Source: VAZQ01 sp050725815 (lineage in GTDB: Bacteria; Pseudomonadota; Alphaproteobacteria; Rhizobiales; Xanthobacteraceae). Taken from it: 14,399 nt of DNA. Positions 6,488 to 14,213 of this stretch are shown here, one piece after another. A program made the translations under genes and the position numbers. Under the pieces are notes generated by a model, which was not told the origin of the DNA, made no database searches, and saw only the letters and a list, made by a program, of their open reading frames with translations. Within the stretch, counting starts at the first letter, position 1; each line of letters starts with the position of its first letter. The stretch spans positions 1 to 14,399 of the forward strand of contig JBOHIG010000005.1 of NCBI GenBank assembly GCA_050725815.1, read 5' to 3'.

Positions 6488-7570
6488 ATGGCACGACCCG
6501 CGGCGAACGCCTTGCGGTCACCGGGTGCGCTGGTTGCGGCGGGACTGGTTCCGCCTGCGCAGCTTGCGATGCTTGAACGGGTGGCGCAGCGCTATGCGGT
6601 GGCGATCACACCTGATGCCGCTGCCTTGATCGATCCCGCCGACCCGAACGACCCGATCGCCCGCCAATTCATTCCCGACGCGGCCGAGCTTGCGACCGCA
6701 CCGGAGGAGATCGCTGACCCGATCGGCGACGATGCCCACAGCCCGGTCGAAGGTATCGTGCATCGCTATCCCGACCGCGTGCTGCTGAAGCTCGTGCATG
6801 TCTGCCCGGTCTATTGTCGCTTCTGCTTCCGCCGCGAGATGGTCGGGCCCGGCAAGCGTCCGGCTCTCTCTCGCGCCGCCCTTGATGCGGCGTTGGCCTA
6901 TATCAGCGCGCATCCGGAAATCTGGGAGGTCATACTGACCGGCGGCGATCCGCTTATCCTGTCGCCGCGGCGGCTGCGCGAAACGATGCGTGCGCTCGGC
7001 GCGATCGAGCACGTCAAAATCGTGCGCGTGCATACGCGCGTGCCGGCGGTCGCGCCCGACCGCATTACGGCCGAGCTTGTACGCGCGCTGAGGGTCCGCG
7101 GCAAAACCACCTATGTGGTGTTGCACGCCAACCATTCCCGTGAACTCACCAGGCAAGCGCGGGCGGCCTGCGCGCGCATTGTCGATGCCGGCATCCCGAT
7201 GCTGAGTCAGAGCGTGCTGATTCGTGGCGTCAACGACGATCCAAGGGCTCTCGGCGAGCTGCTACGCACGCTGGTAGAGTGCCGCATCAAGCCGTACTAC
7301 CTCCATCACGGCGATCTCGCGCCAGGCACGTCGCACTTGCGCACCACGATCGAGCGCGGTCAGGAACTGATGCGGGATCTGCACGGCCGCCTGTCGGGTC
7401 TTTGCCAGCCAACCTATGTGCTCGACATCCCCGGCGGATATGGGAAATCACCGATCGGACCGAACTTTCTCGCGCCGTTACCGCGAGCCAATGGCGGTAC
7501 GAGCTATCAGGTCGAAGATTTCAACGGCGGTCGGCACATCTATCCGCCTGTGGCATCAGACGTGCCCTGA
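6488..7570 (+). CDS. epmB: EF-P beta-lysylation protein EpmB, radical-SAM lysine 2,3-aminomutase
   Basis: This 360-residue protein of the KamA family makes (R)-beta-lysine from lysine, the donor used by EpmA on EF-P. The radical SAM cluster motif CPVYCRFC gives Cys106, Cys110 and Cys113. The PLP lysine lies in the C-terminal DIPGGYGKSPIGPN (Lys320). Other KamA features are EVILTGGDPL, VRVHTRVP and LLEC-type KPYYLHHGDLAPGTSH. The length is close to E. coli EpmB (about 340) and shorter than clostridial KamA (about 416), and co-location with efp and epmA favours EpmB over lysine fermentation. The ATG at 6488 is chosen over an upstream in-frame start at 6320 because that start lies inside the Bug1 gene and lacks a suitable ribosome-binding site. 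It is convergent with the next gene, with 6 bp between stops. No EpmC hydroxylase gene is visible. Confidence 0.93.
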   Translation: MARPAANALRSPGALVAAGLVPPAQLAMLERVAQRYAVAITPDAAALIDPADPNDPIARQFIPDAAELATAPEEIADPIGDDAHSPVEGIVHRYPDRVLLKLVHVCPVYCRFCFRREMVGPGKRPALSRAALDAALAYISAHPEIWEVILTGGDPLILSPRRLRETMRALGAIEHVKIVRVHTRVPAVAPDRITAELVRALRVRGKTTYVVLHANHSRELTRQARAACARIVDAGIPMLSQSVLIRGVNDDPRALGELLRTLVECRIKPYYLHHGDLAPGTSHLRTTIERGQELMRDLHGRLSGLCQPTYVLDIPGGYGKSPIGPNFLAPLPRANGGTSYQVEDFNGGRHIYPPVASDVP

Positions 7571-7576
7571 CCGCGG

Positions 7577-8590
7577 TCACTTCCTCGGCAGCAGTGCCGA
7601 CGCCTTGTCGATGATCGGGCGCGGTACGGCAAAGATCTGTTCGCTTAGCGCCTTAAACTCTTCCCCGGACGTGTACGTGATCGCGTAGCCGAGCTTTTTC
7701 GCTTCGGCCAGGAATTGCGGGTCCTTGACGGTCGCCGCGAACGCCGCCCGCAGTGCGGCGACGCGGTCACCCGGTACGCCGGGAGGCGCCGCGTAGGGGC
7801 GGCCATAGTCAAGCGCGGCGTTCAGGAACGTTACGATCTGCCGCTGTTCGTCGGTCTTGAGCCGGCTGTACATCGTGGGCACGTCCGGCAGTGCCGTCAT
7901 CGGTTTCGCCTCCATGCTGAAAAGGACACGCAGCTTGCCGGTCTCGATCAGATCGCGGCTTGGACCGAGCAGCGTGCTCGACGCCATACAGATGCCGTCG
8001 ACTTCGCCGCGCTCGATCGCCAGGAACACGGCTTTCGTTCCGCCATAGCCCTCAACCACGCGAAATTTGGTGCCGACCAGCTTGTTCAGGATCGTCGGCA
8101 CGACGGTCGGGACCATTCCGGTCCCCATGCCGCCCATCAGGATTTCGCGCTTGAAAACGTCATCGATCGTCTTCGCCTTGGAGGCAGCGCCGACGACGCA
8201 CACGCGGTTGACCGTTTCGGGGCTGCCGATCCACTCGAATTTGCGCGGATCGAACCGGAAGTTGGGACGGCCGAGCACCGCCTGCGGGGGCAGGTTGCGG
8301 GAGAAGCTGCCGAAGGTCGTGCCGTCCTTCGGCGCGATGTTGTAGAGGTGATTGGTCGCCGTGAGCGTTCCCGCGCCCGGCATGTTCTGGACGATGATGT
8401 TCGGCGAGCCCGGAATATGACGTGTGATATGCCTTGCGATGAAGCGGGCCCACCGGTCGTAGCCATCGCCGACCGATGAGCCGACGATGAGCCGCAACTG
8501 TTTGCCTTTGTAGAACTCCGCGGCTGTTTCAGCATGGAGTTGCGTGGAAAGTGTCAACGACATCAACACCAGAACAGTCCGCACGAGCAT
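7577..8590 (-). CDS. TTT-type solute-binding protein (Bug-like, FYxGK branch), Bug2
   Basis: This 337-residue secreted protein has a signal peptide (LVRTVLVLMSLTLSTQLHA, cleavage about residue 20). The mature N-terminus reads EFYKGKQLRLIVGSSVGDGYDRWARFIARHI, then IVQNMPGAG, matching the longer Bug-like branch annotated as tricarboxylate transporter receptors. VVEGYGGTKAVFLAIERGEVDG is the hinge/lobe 2 segment shared with Bug3 (IVSGYKGPPALFVAMARGEIDG). I chose the ATG at 8590 because AAAAGGAG precedes it by about 6 nt; the in-frame ATG at 8656 would bury the signal peptide. It is divergent from the FAD oxidoreductase gene and convergent with epmB. Confidence 0.9.
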   Translation of the reverse strand: MLVRTVLVLMSLTLSTQLHAETAAEFYKGKQLRLIVGSSVGDGYDRWARFIARHITRHIPGSPNIIVQNMPGAGTLTATNHLYNIAPKDGTTFGSFSRNLPPQAVLGRPNFRFDPRKFEWIGSPETVNRVCVVGAASKAKTIDDVFKREILMGGMGTGMVPTVVPTILNKLVGTKFRVVEGYGGTKAVFLAIERGEVDGICMASSTLLGPSRDLIETGKLRVLFSMEAKPMTALPDVPTMYSRLKTDEQRQIVTFLNAALDYGRPYAAPPGVPGDRVAALRAAFAATVKDPQFLAEAKKLGYAITYTSGEEFKALSEQIFAVPRPIIDKASALLPRK

Positions 8591-8724
8591 CAAAAGCTCC
8601 TTTTCCGTCGCGTGGGTTTCGGGCGGGCGGCGCGCAAGGCAACCATGCAGGCGCAATATTTACAGGCGGCCGTTCGCAGTCTAACAGTTCGATGTCGCCA
8701 AAAGCAAAATGAAGGCATTGCCTG
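8591..8724. promoter_or_regulatory. Divergent Bug2 / oxidoreductase intergenic region
   Basis: This 134-bp gap drives two divergent units. For the leftward gene, TTAGAC (8684-8679) and TAAATA (8662-8657) are separated by 16 nt and make a plausible sigma-70-like pair. No convincing rightward promoter was found. The AT-rich patch around 8655-8662 stands out from its GC-rich surroundings. Confidence 0.35.
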
Positions 8725-10120
8725 ATGCAATCCTACAATTTCACCCGCAGCATCCCCGTCGAGGACGAATACGACCTTCTTGTCGCCGGCGGCGGACCGG
8801 CCGGCAGCGCTGCCGCCGTTTGCGCGGCACGGCTCGGCGCCAGGGTGCTGCTGGTCGAGGCCACCGGCTGTCTCGGCGGAATGTCGACGTCGGGACTGGT
8901 GAATACGTTCGGGCCGATGGGCGATGGGGAGCGTACGCTGGTCGGTGGGTTTGCGCGCGAGCTGATTGAGACGATGCATGATCGCGGTTTCCTCGGGCCG
9001 GAAGTAACCGCGGACTATTGGATCACGCATTACAACCGCTGGATTCCCTTCGATCCGGAATCGCTCAAGCGGCTGCTGGACGAATACTGCGTCGAGGCGG
9101 GAGTCGAGATCCGTTACTTCACCCGCGTGGTCGACGCCGAGATCGAGGGGCACAAGGTCTCCGGCGCGATCATCAGCAATATCGCGGGCCTGCATCAAGG
9201 CCAAGGCCTTCATCGACTGCACCGGCGATGCAGTGCTGGCCGCCGCCTGCGGTGCGGAATGCAAGATCGCAGGCCGTGACTGGCCGTTTGCGCCGGCGAC
9301 GGTTTGCTCAACCTTCAGCGGCATCAACTGGGATGATCCGGCCTACAAGACCAATCGCGGTACCGACGCCGTGCGCGAGAAGGTCAAGACCGAGTATTTG
9401 CCACAGGCGAATGCCGACGGTCATTTCTCGCACACCGACCACTTCATCGCGGGCATGAAGAAGGTCGGCGACGTCACCGGCAATCTCAACGGCGGCCATA
9501 TCTACAATCTCGACGGCCTGAGCGTCAAAAGCCTGTCGGAGGGAATGATCTACGGCCGCAAGCTGGCGGTGGAATATACGGAGTTCTATCGCAAATACGT
9601 TCCAGGCTGCGAACGGATCGAGCTTGCCGCGACCTCGCCGGTCATGGGCGTGCGCGACACGCGTCGGATCGTGGGCGAATTCGAGCTGACCGTCGAGCAT
9701 TACGACTCCGCGCGCCAGTTCCCCGATCAGGTTGCGGTCTACAACCGGCCCGCCGACGTGCACTCGACCAACAGCTCGAAGGCAGAGTTCGAACGCTTCA
9801 TGAAGGACATGTACGGCTCCGGAAAACTGCCACGCGGCAAATGTCTCGGCATCCCGTACAGTATCCTTGTGCCGAAGGGCTGGGAGAATCTCTGGATCGC
9901 CGGCCGCTGCCATTCGAGCGACACCAAGGTTCACGGATCGATCCGCGCGCAGTCGGCCGCGTTCCTGATGGGGCAGGCATCGGGAACGGCGGCCGTGCAG
10001 TCGATGCGGACGGGGCAACCGGCTTGCGATCTGGATACGCTCGATCTGGTGGAGAGCCTGCGTGCCGCAGGTGCGTATCTGCCGCAGGAGACGCTGAGCC
10101 GGACAATGACGAGGTCTTGA
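8725..10120 (+). pseudogene. FAD-dependent oxidoreductase, interrupted by a frameshift near 9193
   Basis: Two reading frames together encode one PF12831-type flavoprotein of about 464 residues. The first (8725 to stop at 9279) has the FAD Rossmann motif DLLVAGGGPAGSAAAVCAA (GGGPAG at 22-27), Glu45 ending the second strand, and LGGMSTSGLVNTF. After IISNIAGL (codon ending 9192) its sequence stops resembling the family. The next frame continues from 9194 with IKAKAFIDCTGDAVLAA and runs to the TGA at 10118-10120, including VPKGWENLWIAGRC and a C-terminal SIRAQSAAFLMGQASGTAA helix. One extra base at or near 9193, or two missing, explains this. The remainder is intact with no stops, so the change is recent or a sequencing error. 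If functional, it would oxidise an imported organic acid in the cytoplasm. GAAGG lies 9 nt before the ATG. Bug3 follows 16 bp later. Confidence 0.85.
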
Positions 10121-10136
10121 GCCAAGGCGGGTGGAG

Positions 10137-11192
10137 ATGACTTGGAGCGATAAGACTGGGAACAGGACTAGGATTCGCGTTTCGGCGGTGCTTGCCGCGG
10201 GCGCCGCCCTGATGGCCGGAATGGGATCGGCCTGTGCTGCCGATTTCTACGGCGGGAAGACCATCAATTTTATCGTCGGCACGGACGTCGGGGGCGGCTT
10301 CTCCATTTATGGCCGGCTACTGTCGCGTCACCTTGGACGCTTCATTCCCGGCAATCCGGCCGTGGTCATGAAAAACATGCCGGGGGCTGGCGGCGCCGTG
10401 GCCTCGCACTACCTCTTCCGGATCGCCGCCAAGGACGGCACGACCATCGGCGGCGTGACGCCGAACGCCATCCTCGGCCGGCTGCTCGACGGCAACGTTT
10501 CGCAATACGACCCGGCAAAGTTTCAATATCTCGCGGGGGCCGAGCGCGGCACGCGGCTGTGCATGACCTTTGCGCATTCGAAGGTACGGACATTCGACGA
10601 TGCGCTGCGCCAGCGCGCGGTCATCGGGGCGACGTCGGCGGGCAGTCCGACACGGGAATATGCCGCGATGTTCAAGCATTCGACGGGCGCGCGGTTCGAG
10701 ATCGTTTCCGGGTACAAGGGGCCGCCGGCCTTGTTCGTGGCAATGGCGCGCGGCGAAATCGACGGCGTCTGCGGGCTCGACTGGGCGGCGCTGAAGGCGC
10801 AGCAGCCGCAATGGCTGGCGGAGAAGAAGCTCAACCTTTTGATCCAGGGGGCGGTCAAGCCGAACCCGGAACTGGCGAAGCTCGGCGTTCCCACGCCGTG
10901 GAAATACATCAAGCAGGACACTGACCGCAAAGCGGTCGAAGTGATGGTGGCGTTCCAGCAGGCGTTCGGAAAGTCCTACATGGCGCCGCCGGAGGTGCCG
11001 GCCGAGCGCGTGGCGATCCTGCGCAAGGCCTTGGCCAGCGCTCTGGCCGACAAGGACCTGCGCGCCGAAGCCAAGAAGCTGCGTATCGAGATCACCCCGC
11101 AGACCGGAGAGGACGTGCAGGCGGTGGTCCGCAACGCCTATTCGGCGCCGGCTGCGGTTATCGGACGGCTGCGCCGGATCGTCGAGCCCTGA
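10137..11192 (+). CDS. TTT-type solute-binding protein (Bug-like, FYxGK branch), Bug3
   Basis: This 351-residue binding protein has a long basic n-region and a hydrophobic core (VSAVLAAGAALMAGMGSACA), with probable cleavage before ADFYGGK. It shares the layout of Bug2: FYGGKTINFIVGTDVGGGFSIYGRLL, MKNMPGAGG, AAKDGTTIGG, SGYKGPPALFVAMARGEIDGVCG, and a C-terminal MAPPEVPAERVAILRKALASA. The ATG at 10137 is preferred to the in-frame GTG at 10131 because AAGG (10124-10127) is 9 nt from the ATG but only 3 nt from the GTG. It lies 16 bp after the oxidoreductase stop and is probably co-transcribed with it. It faces tctA tail-to-tail with 10 bp between stops, which suggests it is the receptor for that permease. 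Confidence 0.9.
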   Translation: MTWSDKTGNRTRIRVSAVLAAGAALMAGMGSACAADFYGGKTINFIVGTDVGGGFSIYGRLLSRHLGRFIPGNPAVVMKNMPGAGGAVASHYLFRIAAKDGTTIGGVTPNAILGRLLDGNVSQYDPAKFQYLAGAERGTRLCMTFAHSKVRTFDDALRQRAVIGATSAGSPTREYAAMFKHSTGARFEIVSGYKGPPALFVAMARGEIDGVCGLDWAALKAQQPQWLAEKKLNLLIQGAVKPNPELAKLGVPTPWKYIKQDTDRKAVEVMVAFQQAFGKSYMAPPEVPAERVAILRKALASALADKDLRAEAKKLRIEITPQTGEDVQAVVRNAYSAPAAVIGRLRRIVEP

Positions 11193-11202
11193 TCCGCCTC
11201 CG

Positions 11203-12735
11203 TCAGCTCTCGTGCCCGGCCTGCACCGTCTGCGCCAGCACGCCGGTCTTCTTGCGGCTGCGTAGGAACGGCAGGATCAGCGCTCCGATCACCATGAGCC
11301 AGAGGATGTTGCCCAGGGTGGAGGAGAACAGGATCATGATGTCGCCTTGCCCGATGCGTAGCGAGCGCAGCAGGTAGGTCTCGAACAGCGGCCCCATGAT
11401 CACGCCGATCAGCATGGCGCTGATCTCGTATTTGCCCTTGCGCGCCAGATAGCCGATCAGGCCGAAATAGAGCGCCAGCCCCATATCGAAGATGTATTCG
11501 CGCTCGGAGAAGGCCGCGACCGTGATCAGCGCCAGGATCATCGGCACCAGGAAGCGGGTCGGCACCCACACGACCCGGCTCATGTAGCGTGCCAGGGGCA
11601 GGATCATGATGGTCATGAACAGGTACGACACCAGCATCTGCATGTAGATCGAATACACCAACTCGCCGCGCTCGATGAACAGGCGCGGGCCGAGCAGGAC
11701 GCCGTGATAGGTGAGCACGATCATCATGATCGCGCCGGTAGTGCCGCCGGGGATGCCGAGCGCGAACACCGGCACCAGCGTTCCCGAGGTGACGCCGTTG
11801 TTGGCGGATTCCGGCGCGATGACGCCGGGCGGGTGACCCGTGCCGTAGAGCTCCGGCGTCTTCGACAGCATCTTCGAGTAATGATAGGCGAGGAATGCGG
11901 CAATGGTCGATCCGGCGCCGGGCAGGATGCCGATGATCAGGCCGATCAGCGAGGTCCAGATCGTCTGCCACCAGTATTTGGCATTCATCCGGACGCCTTC
12001 GAGCGTATCGCCCCAGCGCGCGGCCTTGGCGCGCTCGAGATCCTCGCTGCGGACGATCGTTTCTTCCTCGATGATCAGGAAGGCTTCGGAGATCGCGAAC
12101 AGGCCGATCAGCGCCGGGATCAGCGGCACGCCGTCATAGAGCTCCAGGAATCCGAAGGTGCCGCGCGGCGTCCCGAACACGGGATCGATCCCGATCGCGC
12201 CGATCATCAGTCCGAAAAAGGCCGCGATCAGCCCCTTGAGCAAATCCTGCGCGGCGATGGCGGCGATCAGCGTCAGGCCTAGCATTATCACCGCCACCAT
12301 CTCGACGCTGCGGAAATAGAGCCCGAGCTGGCCGAGCAAGGGCAGCATCAGCATGGTGACGAAGGTCGTAATCAAGCCCCCAAAGGCGGAGGCAGTGAAG
12401 CACAGGACGAGCGCCTGCTGCGCCTGTCCCTTCCGAGTCATCGGATAGCCGTCAAGCGTGGTCGCGACCGCCCCGCCTTCGCCCGGCATGTTGAACAGGA
12501 TCGCGGGAATGCCGCCGCCGAGCTGGGTCGTGCAATAGAGCGAGATCATCAAGGCCATGGCGGCCTCGATGTTCATGTAGAGCGTCAGCGGCAACAGGAT
12601 GATCAGCGTGTTCTGCGCATTGAAGCCGGGCAGCATGCCGACGACCATGCCGAGGAACATGCCGGGGATGATGACCCACCACAACCCGACCGAGCGGATG
12701 AACAGCTCACCCATAAGTCCGAAGGAGACGTCCAT
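11203..12735 (-). CDS. tctA: TTT large membrane subunit TctA
   Basis: This 510-residue polytopic inner-membrane protein is the size of a TctA permease subunit. The two-fold internal repeat of the family is visible: GMLPGFNA (33-40) matches GILPGAGS (269-276), and GGIPAILFNMPGEGG (about 74-88) matches LVPVFALGIPGGTTG (about 320-334). ATTLDGYPMTRKG (91-103) and APESANNG (307-314) are further family hallmarks. TctA forms the ion-coupled channel that imports carboxylates handed over by a periplasmic Bug/TctC protein, together with TctB. Its ATG lies 2 nt after the tctB stop, with GGGAG about 5-6 nt upstream inside the tctB end, so the two are translationally linked. The substrate cannot be read from the sequence. 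Confidence 0.96.
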   Translation of the reverse strand: MDVSFGLMGELFIRSVGLWWVIIPGMFLGMVVGMLPGFNAQNTLIILLPLTLYMNIEAAMALMISLYCTTQLGGGIPAILFNMPGEGGAVATTLDGYPMTRKGQAQQALVLCFTASAFGGLITTFVTMLMLPLLGQLGLYFRSVEMVAVIMLGLTLIAAIAAQDLLKGLIAAFFGLMIGAIGIDPVFGTPRGTFGFLELYDGVPLIPALIGLFAISEAFLIIEEETIVRSEDLERAKAARWGDTLEGVRMNAKYWWQTIWTSLIGLIIGILPGAGSTIAAFLAYHYSKMLSKTPELYGTGHPPGVIAPESANNGVTSGTLVPVFALGIPGGTTGAIMMIVLTYHGVLLGPRLFIERGELVYSIYMQMLVSYLFMTIMILPLARYMSRVVWVPTRFLVPMILALITVAAFSEREYIFDMGLALYFGLIGYLARKGKYEISAMLIGVIMGPLFETYLLRSLRIGQGDIMILFSSTLGNILWLMVIGALILPFLRSRKKTGVLAQTVQAGHES

Positions 12736-12737
12736 GG

Positions 12738-13265
12738 TCAGCTCCCGCCGCCCAGAACGAGCCCGAACAGCTTTTCAAGCGGTCCTTGCGGTAACCGGCT
12801 CATCAGCAGCCAGATCAGCAGCACATAGACGAGCATCGACGTGGTGGTGGCGATCGCCATGATGACGCCGATGATGCGCACGCCCAGGACGTACATGCTG
12901 CCGCACAGGAACAGGAACAGGCCGAGCGTGGTGCCGGTCCACTGGATGCAGGCGATGAACAGCACGCCAAGCGCAGCGAGCGCGAGGCGCTGCCGGTTGA
13001 GCTGGGTGTTCGCGAACAGGTCGCCGGTCCCCAGCGTGGCGCGGCCGGCGGCAATGCGGATCCCCATCCGCGCCATGTGAGCGGCGCACAAGATAAGGAG
13101 CGGGATGCCGATCGCTACGCCGGCGGCTCTCGCCTCCCAGACCAGGTCGTCGGTGGTCGTCATGTAGTAGATGGCCAGGCCGCAGGCGAGCAGCGGGATG
13201 ATGAAGTCGGCGCCGATCGGCTCCGGCGCGGGGCTGGACTGGGTCTCGTCGGGCTCGCGGTCCAC
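12738..13265 (-). CDS. tctB: TTT small membrane subunit TctB
   Basis: This 175-residue protein has four predicted transmembrane segments: FIIPLLACGLAIYYM, GVAIGIPLLILCAAHM, LALAALGVLFIACIQW, and a long final pair around LGLFLFLCGSMYVLGV and LVYVLLIWLLM. That fits TctB/DUF1468, which is poorly conserved in sequence but always small and hydrophobic. I chose the GTG at 13265 because a strong GGAGGA lies 5 nt upstream; an in-frame ATG at 13292 lacks such a site. It precedes tctA by 2 bp on the same strand, the usual B-A order, while the C-type receptors (Bug2, Bug3) lie outside the operon. tRNA-Glu is 109 bp upstream on the same strand and may share read-through transcription. Confidence 0.93.
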   Translation of the reverse strand: MDREPDETQSSPAPEPIGADFIIPLLACGLAIYYMTTTDDLVWEARAAGVAIGIPLLILCAAHMARMGIRIAAGRATLGTGDLFANTQLNRQRLALAALGVLFIACIQWTGTTLGLFLFLCGSMYVLGVRIIGVIMAIATTTSMLVYVLLIWLLMSRLPQGPLEKLFGLVLGGGS

Positions 13266-13374
13266 GTGGGTCCTCCAACGTCGCGCCCACAACGCGCGCC
13301 GCCGCGTCAGGCTCCTGCGTCAAGTTGGTCGATGGGCAATGGCTATCTGGTGGGCATGTAGCATGTCTGTCGTG

Positions 13375-13450
13375 TGGCGCGCCCTACGGGACTCGAACCC
13401 GTGTTTCCGCCGTGAAAGGGCGGCGTCCTAGACCGCTAGACGAAGGGCGC
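13375..13450 (-). tRNA. tRNA-Glu (anticodon UUC)
   Basis: The 76-nt cloverleaf reads leftward. The acceptor arm GCGCCCT (13450-13444) pairs with AGGGCGC (13385-13379). The discriminator is G, with encoded CCA at 13377-13375. The D arm is GTCT...AGGAC. The anticodon stem CCGCC/GGCGG holds the loop CTTTCAC with UUC at 34-36. The T arm ACGGG/CCCGT holds TTCGAGT. All stems are fully paired, so it should be functional. Confidence 0.98.
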
Positions 13451-13463
13451 TGAGGTGCGGCGA

Positions 13464-13492
13464 GATATAGAGGCGTTTGCGGGGGGCGGCAA
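13464..13492 (-). promoter_or_regulatory. Probable promoter of tRNA-Glu
   Basis: On the minus strand, TTGCCG (13492-13487) and TATATC (13469-13464) are separated by exactly 17 nt, and the -10 ends 13 nt before the tRNA 5' end. The -35 is preceded by C, giving CTTG, as in many alphaproteobacterial stable-RNA promoters. A G/C-rich spacer matches rRNA/tRNA promoters. Confidence 0.6.
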
Positions 13493-13530
13493 GCAATCAC
13501 CGGCGCGTCGCCCGGTCGCTCCCTCGGGGC

Positions 13531-13986
13531 CTACCAATGCCCGACATTCGGCATTGACTTCCAGGGTTCCTGTGGCGGCAGCGGCGAGCCCTTTTGCAGA
13601 AGCTCGATCGAATGCCGGTCGGGCGAGCGCACGAATGCCATGTTGCCGTCGCGCGGCGGTCGGTTGATGGTGATACCGGCCTTTTGCAGCCGTTCGCAGA
13701 CCGCGTAGATGTCGTCGACCTCATAGGCGAGGTGGCCGAAATAGCGCGCCTCGCCATAGTCCTCGCCGTCCCAGTTGTAGGTCAACTCGACCAGCGGGGC
13801 GTCGCGGCCGCCGCGCTTGCTTTCCGCCACCCGGCCTTCGTCGTCGGGGGCGGCCAGGAAGACCAGCGTGTAGCGGTTCTTCTCGTCGACTCGCCGGCGG
13901 GACTCTTTGAGCCCGAGCGCATTGCAATAAAAGTCGAGGGCACGGTCGAGATCGCGCACGCGCAGCATCGTATGAAGGTATCTCAT
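13531..13986 (-). CDS. VOC-family glyoxalase I-like protein
   Basis: This 151-residue protein of the vicinal oxygen chelate superfamily is closest to lactoylglutathione lyase. The start MRYLHTMLRVRDLDRALDFY and LVELTYNW, FGHLAYEVDD and SIELLQ segments place metal ligands at His5, Glu67, His85 and Glu128, the same order as E. coli GloA (His5, Glu56, His74, Glu122). The likely reaction isomerises the methylglyoxal-glutathione hemithioacetal to S-lactoylglutathione in the cytoplasm. About 11 residues are inserted between His5 and Glu67 compared with E. coli GloA (DDEGRVAESKRGGRDA region). The ATG at 13986 has AGAGGA 8 nt upstream. It is a stand-alone gene, upstream of and on the same strand as tRNA-Glu. 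Relatives with other substrates cannot be excluded. Confidence 0.9.
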   Translation of the reverse strand: MRYLHTMLRVRDLDRALDFYCNALGLKESRRRVDEKNRYTLVFLAAPDDEGRVAESKRGGRDAPLVELTYNWDGEDYGEARYFGHLAYEVDDIYAVCERLQKAGITINRPPRDGNMAFVRSPDRHSIELLQKGSPLPPQEPWKSMPNVGHW

Positions 13987-14035
13987 GGGAAATTCCTCTC
14001 TCGTCGGCGCGTCGGGCGTTCACGTGAGATATTGT

Positions 14036-14070
14036 CGGGCGGCCCGCCGTGAAATCCCGCGCGGCGGGAT
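14036..14070. promoter_or_regulatory. Competing GC-rich hairpins upstream of the VOC gene
   Basis: ATCCCGC (14054-14060) pairs with GCGGGAT (14064-14070). Part of the same right arm, CGGCGGG (14062-14068), pairs equally well with CCCGCCG (14043-14049). CGGGC (14036-14040) also pairs with GCCCG (14042-14046). The stems are mutually exclusive and lie 50-84 nt before the VOC start codon, so they could form alternative leader structures. GC-rich chance pairing is a real alternative. Confidence 0.35.
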
Positions 14071-14119
14071 CGTTTGAAAATCCTTCTACATGGAGTGAGA
14101 ATAACGTCGCATGGCGCGC

Positions 14120-14196
14120 CTAGTGGTCCGATTCTAACATTCGCATCCCGTTTGGGCAGGCGATTTTGCGAATGTTAGAATCAAAAGGACCACCAG
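14120..14196. repeat. Large CTAG-bounded hairpin, module A, copy 2
   Basis: Same plan as 2515-2590: CTAGTGGTCC (14120-14129) with GGACCACCAG (14187-14196), and ATTCTAACATTCGCA (14131-14145) with TGCGAATGTTAGAAT (14167-14181). The right bulge is CAAAA. The terminal CACTAG has mutated to CACCAG. The loop is closely similar to copy 1. Confidence 0.9.
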
Positions 14197-14213
14197 CAAA
14201 TATAGGTTGCTAG
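14193..14213. repeat. Linker palindrome between modules A and B
   Basis: CCAGCAA (14193-14199) and TTGCTAG (14207-14213) flank ATATAGG. As in the first array, 13 nt separate the two CTAG-type ends, and the linker differs from the first at only two of 13 positions. Confidence 0.7.

Noticed and set aside
9181..9205. Programmed ribosomal frameshift
   Set aside because: No slippery heptamer or internal Shine-Dalgarno with a stalling stop is visible at the shift point, and this enzyme family is not known to use recoding.
11138..11971. A long minus-strand frame overlapping tctA
   Set aside because: Frame-shifted shadow of tctA with no recognisable features.
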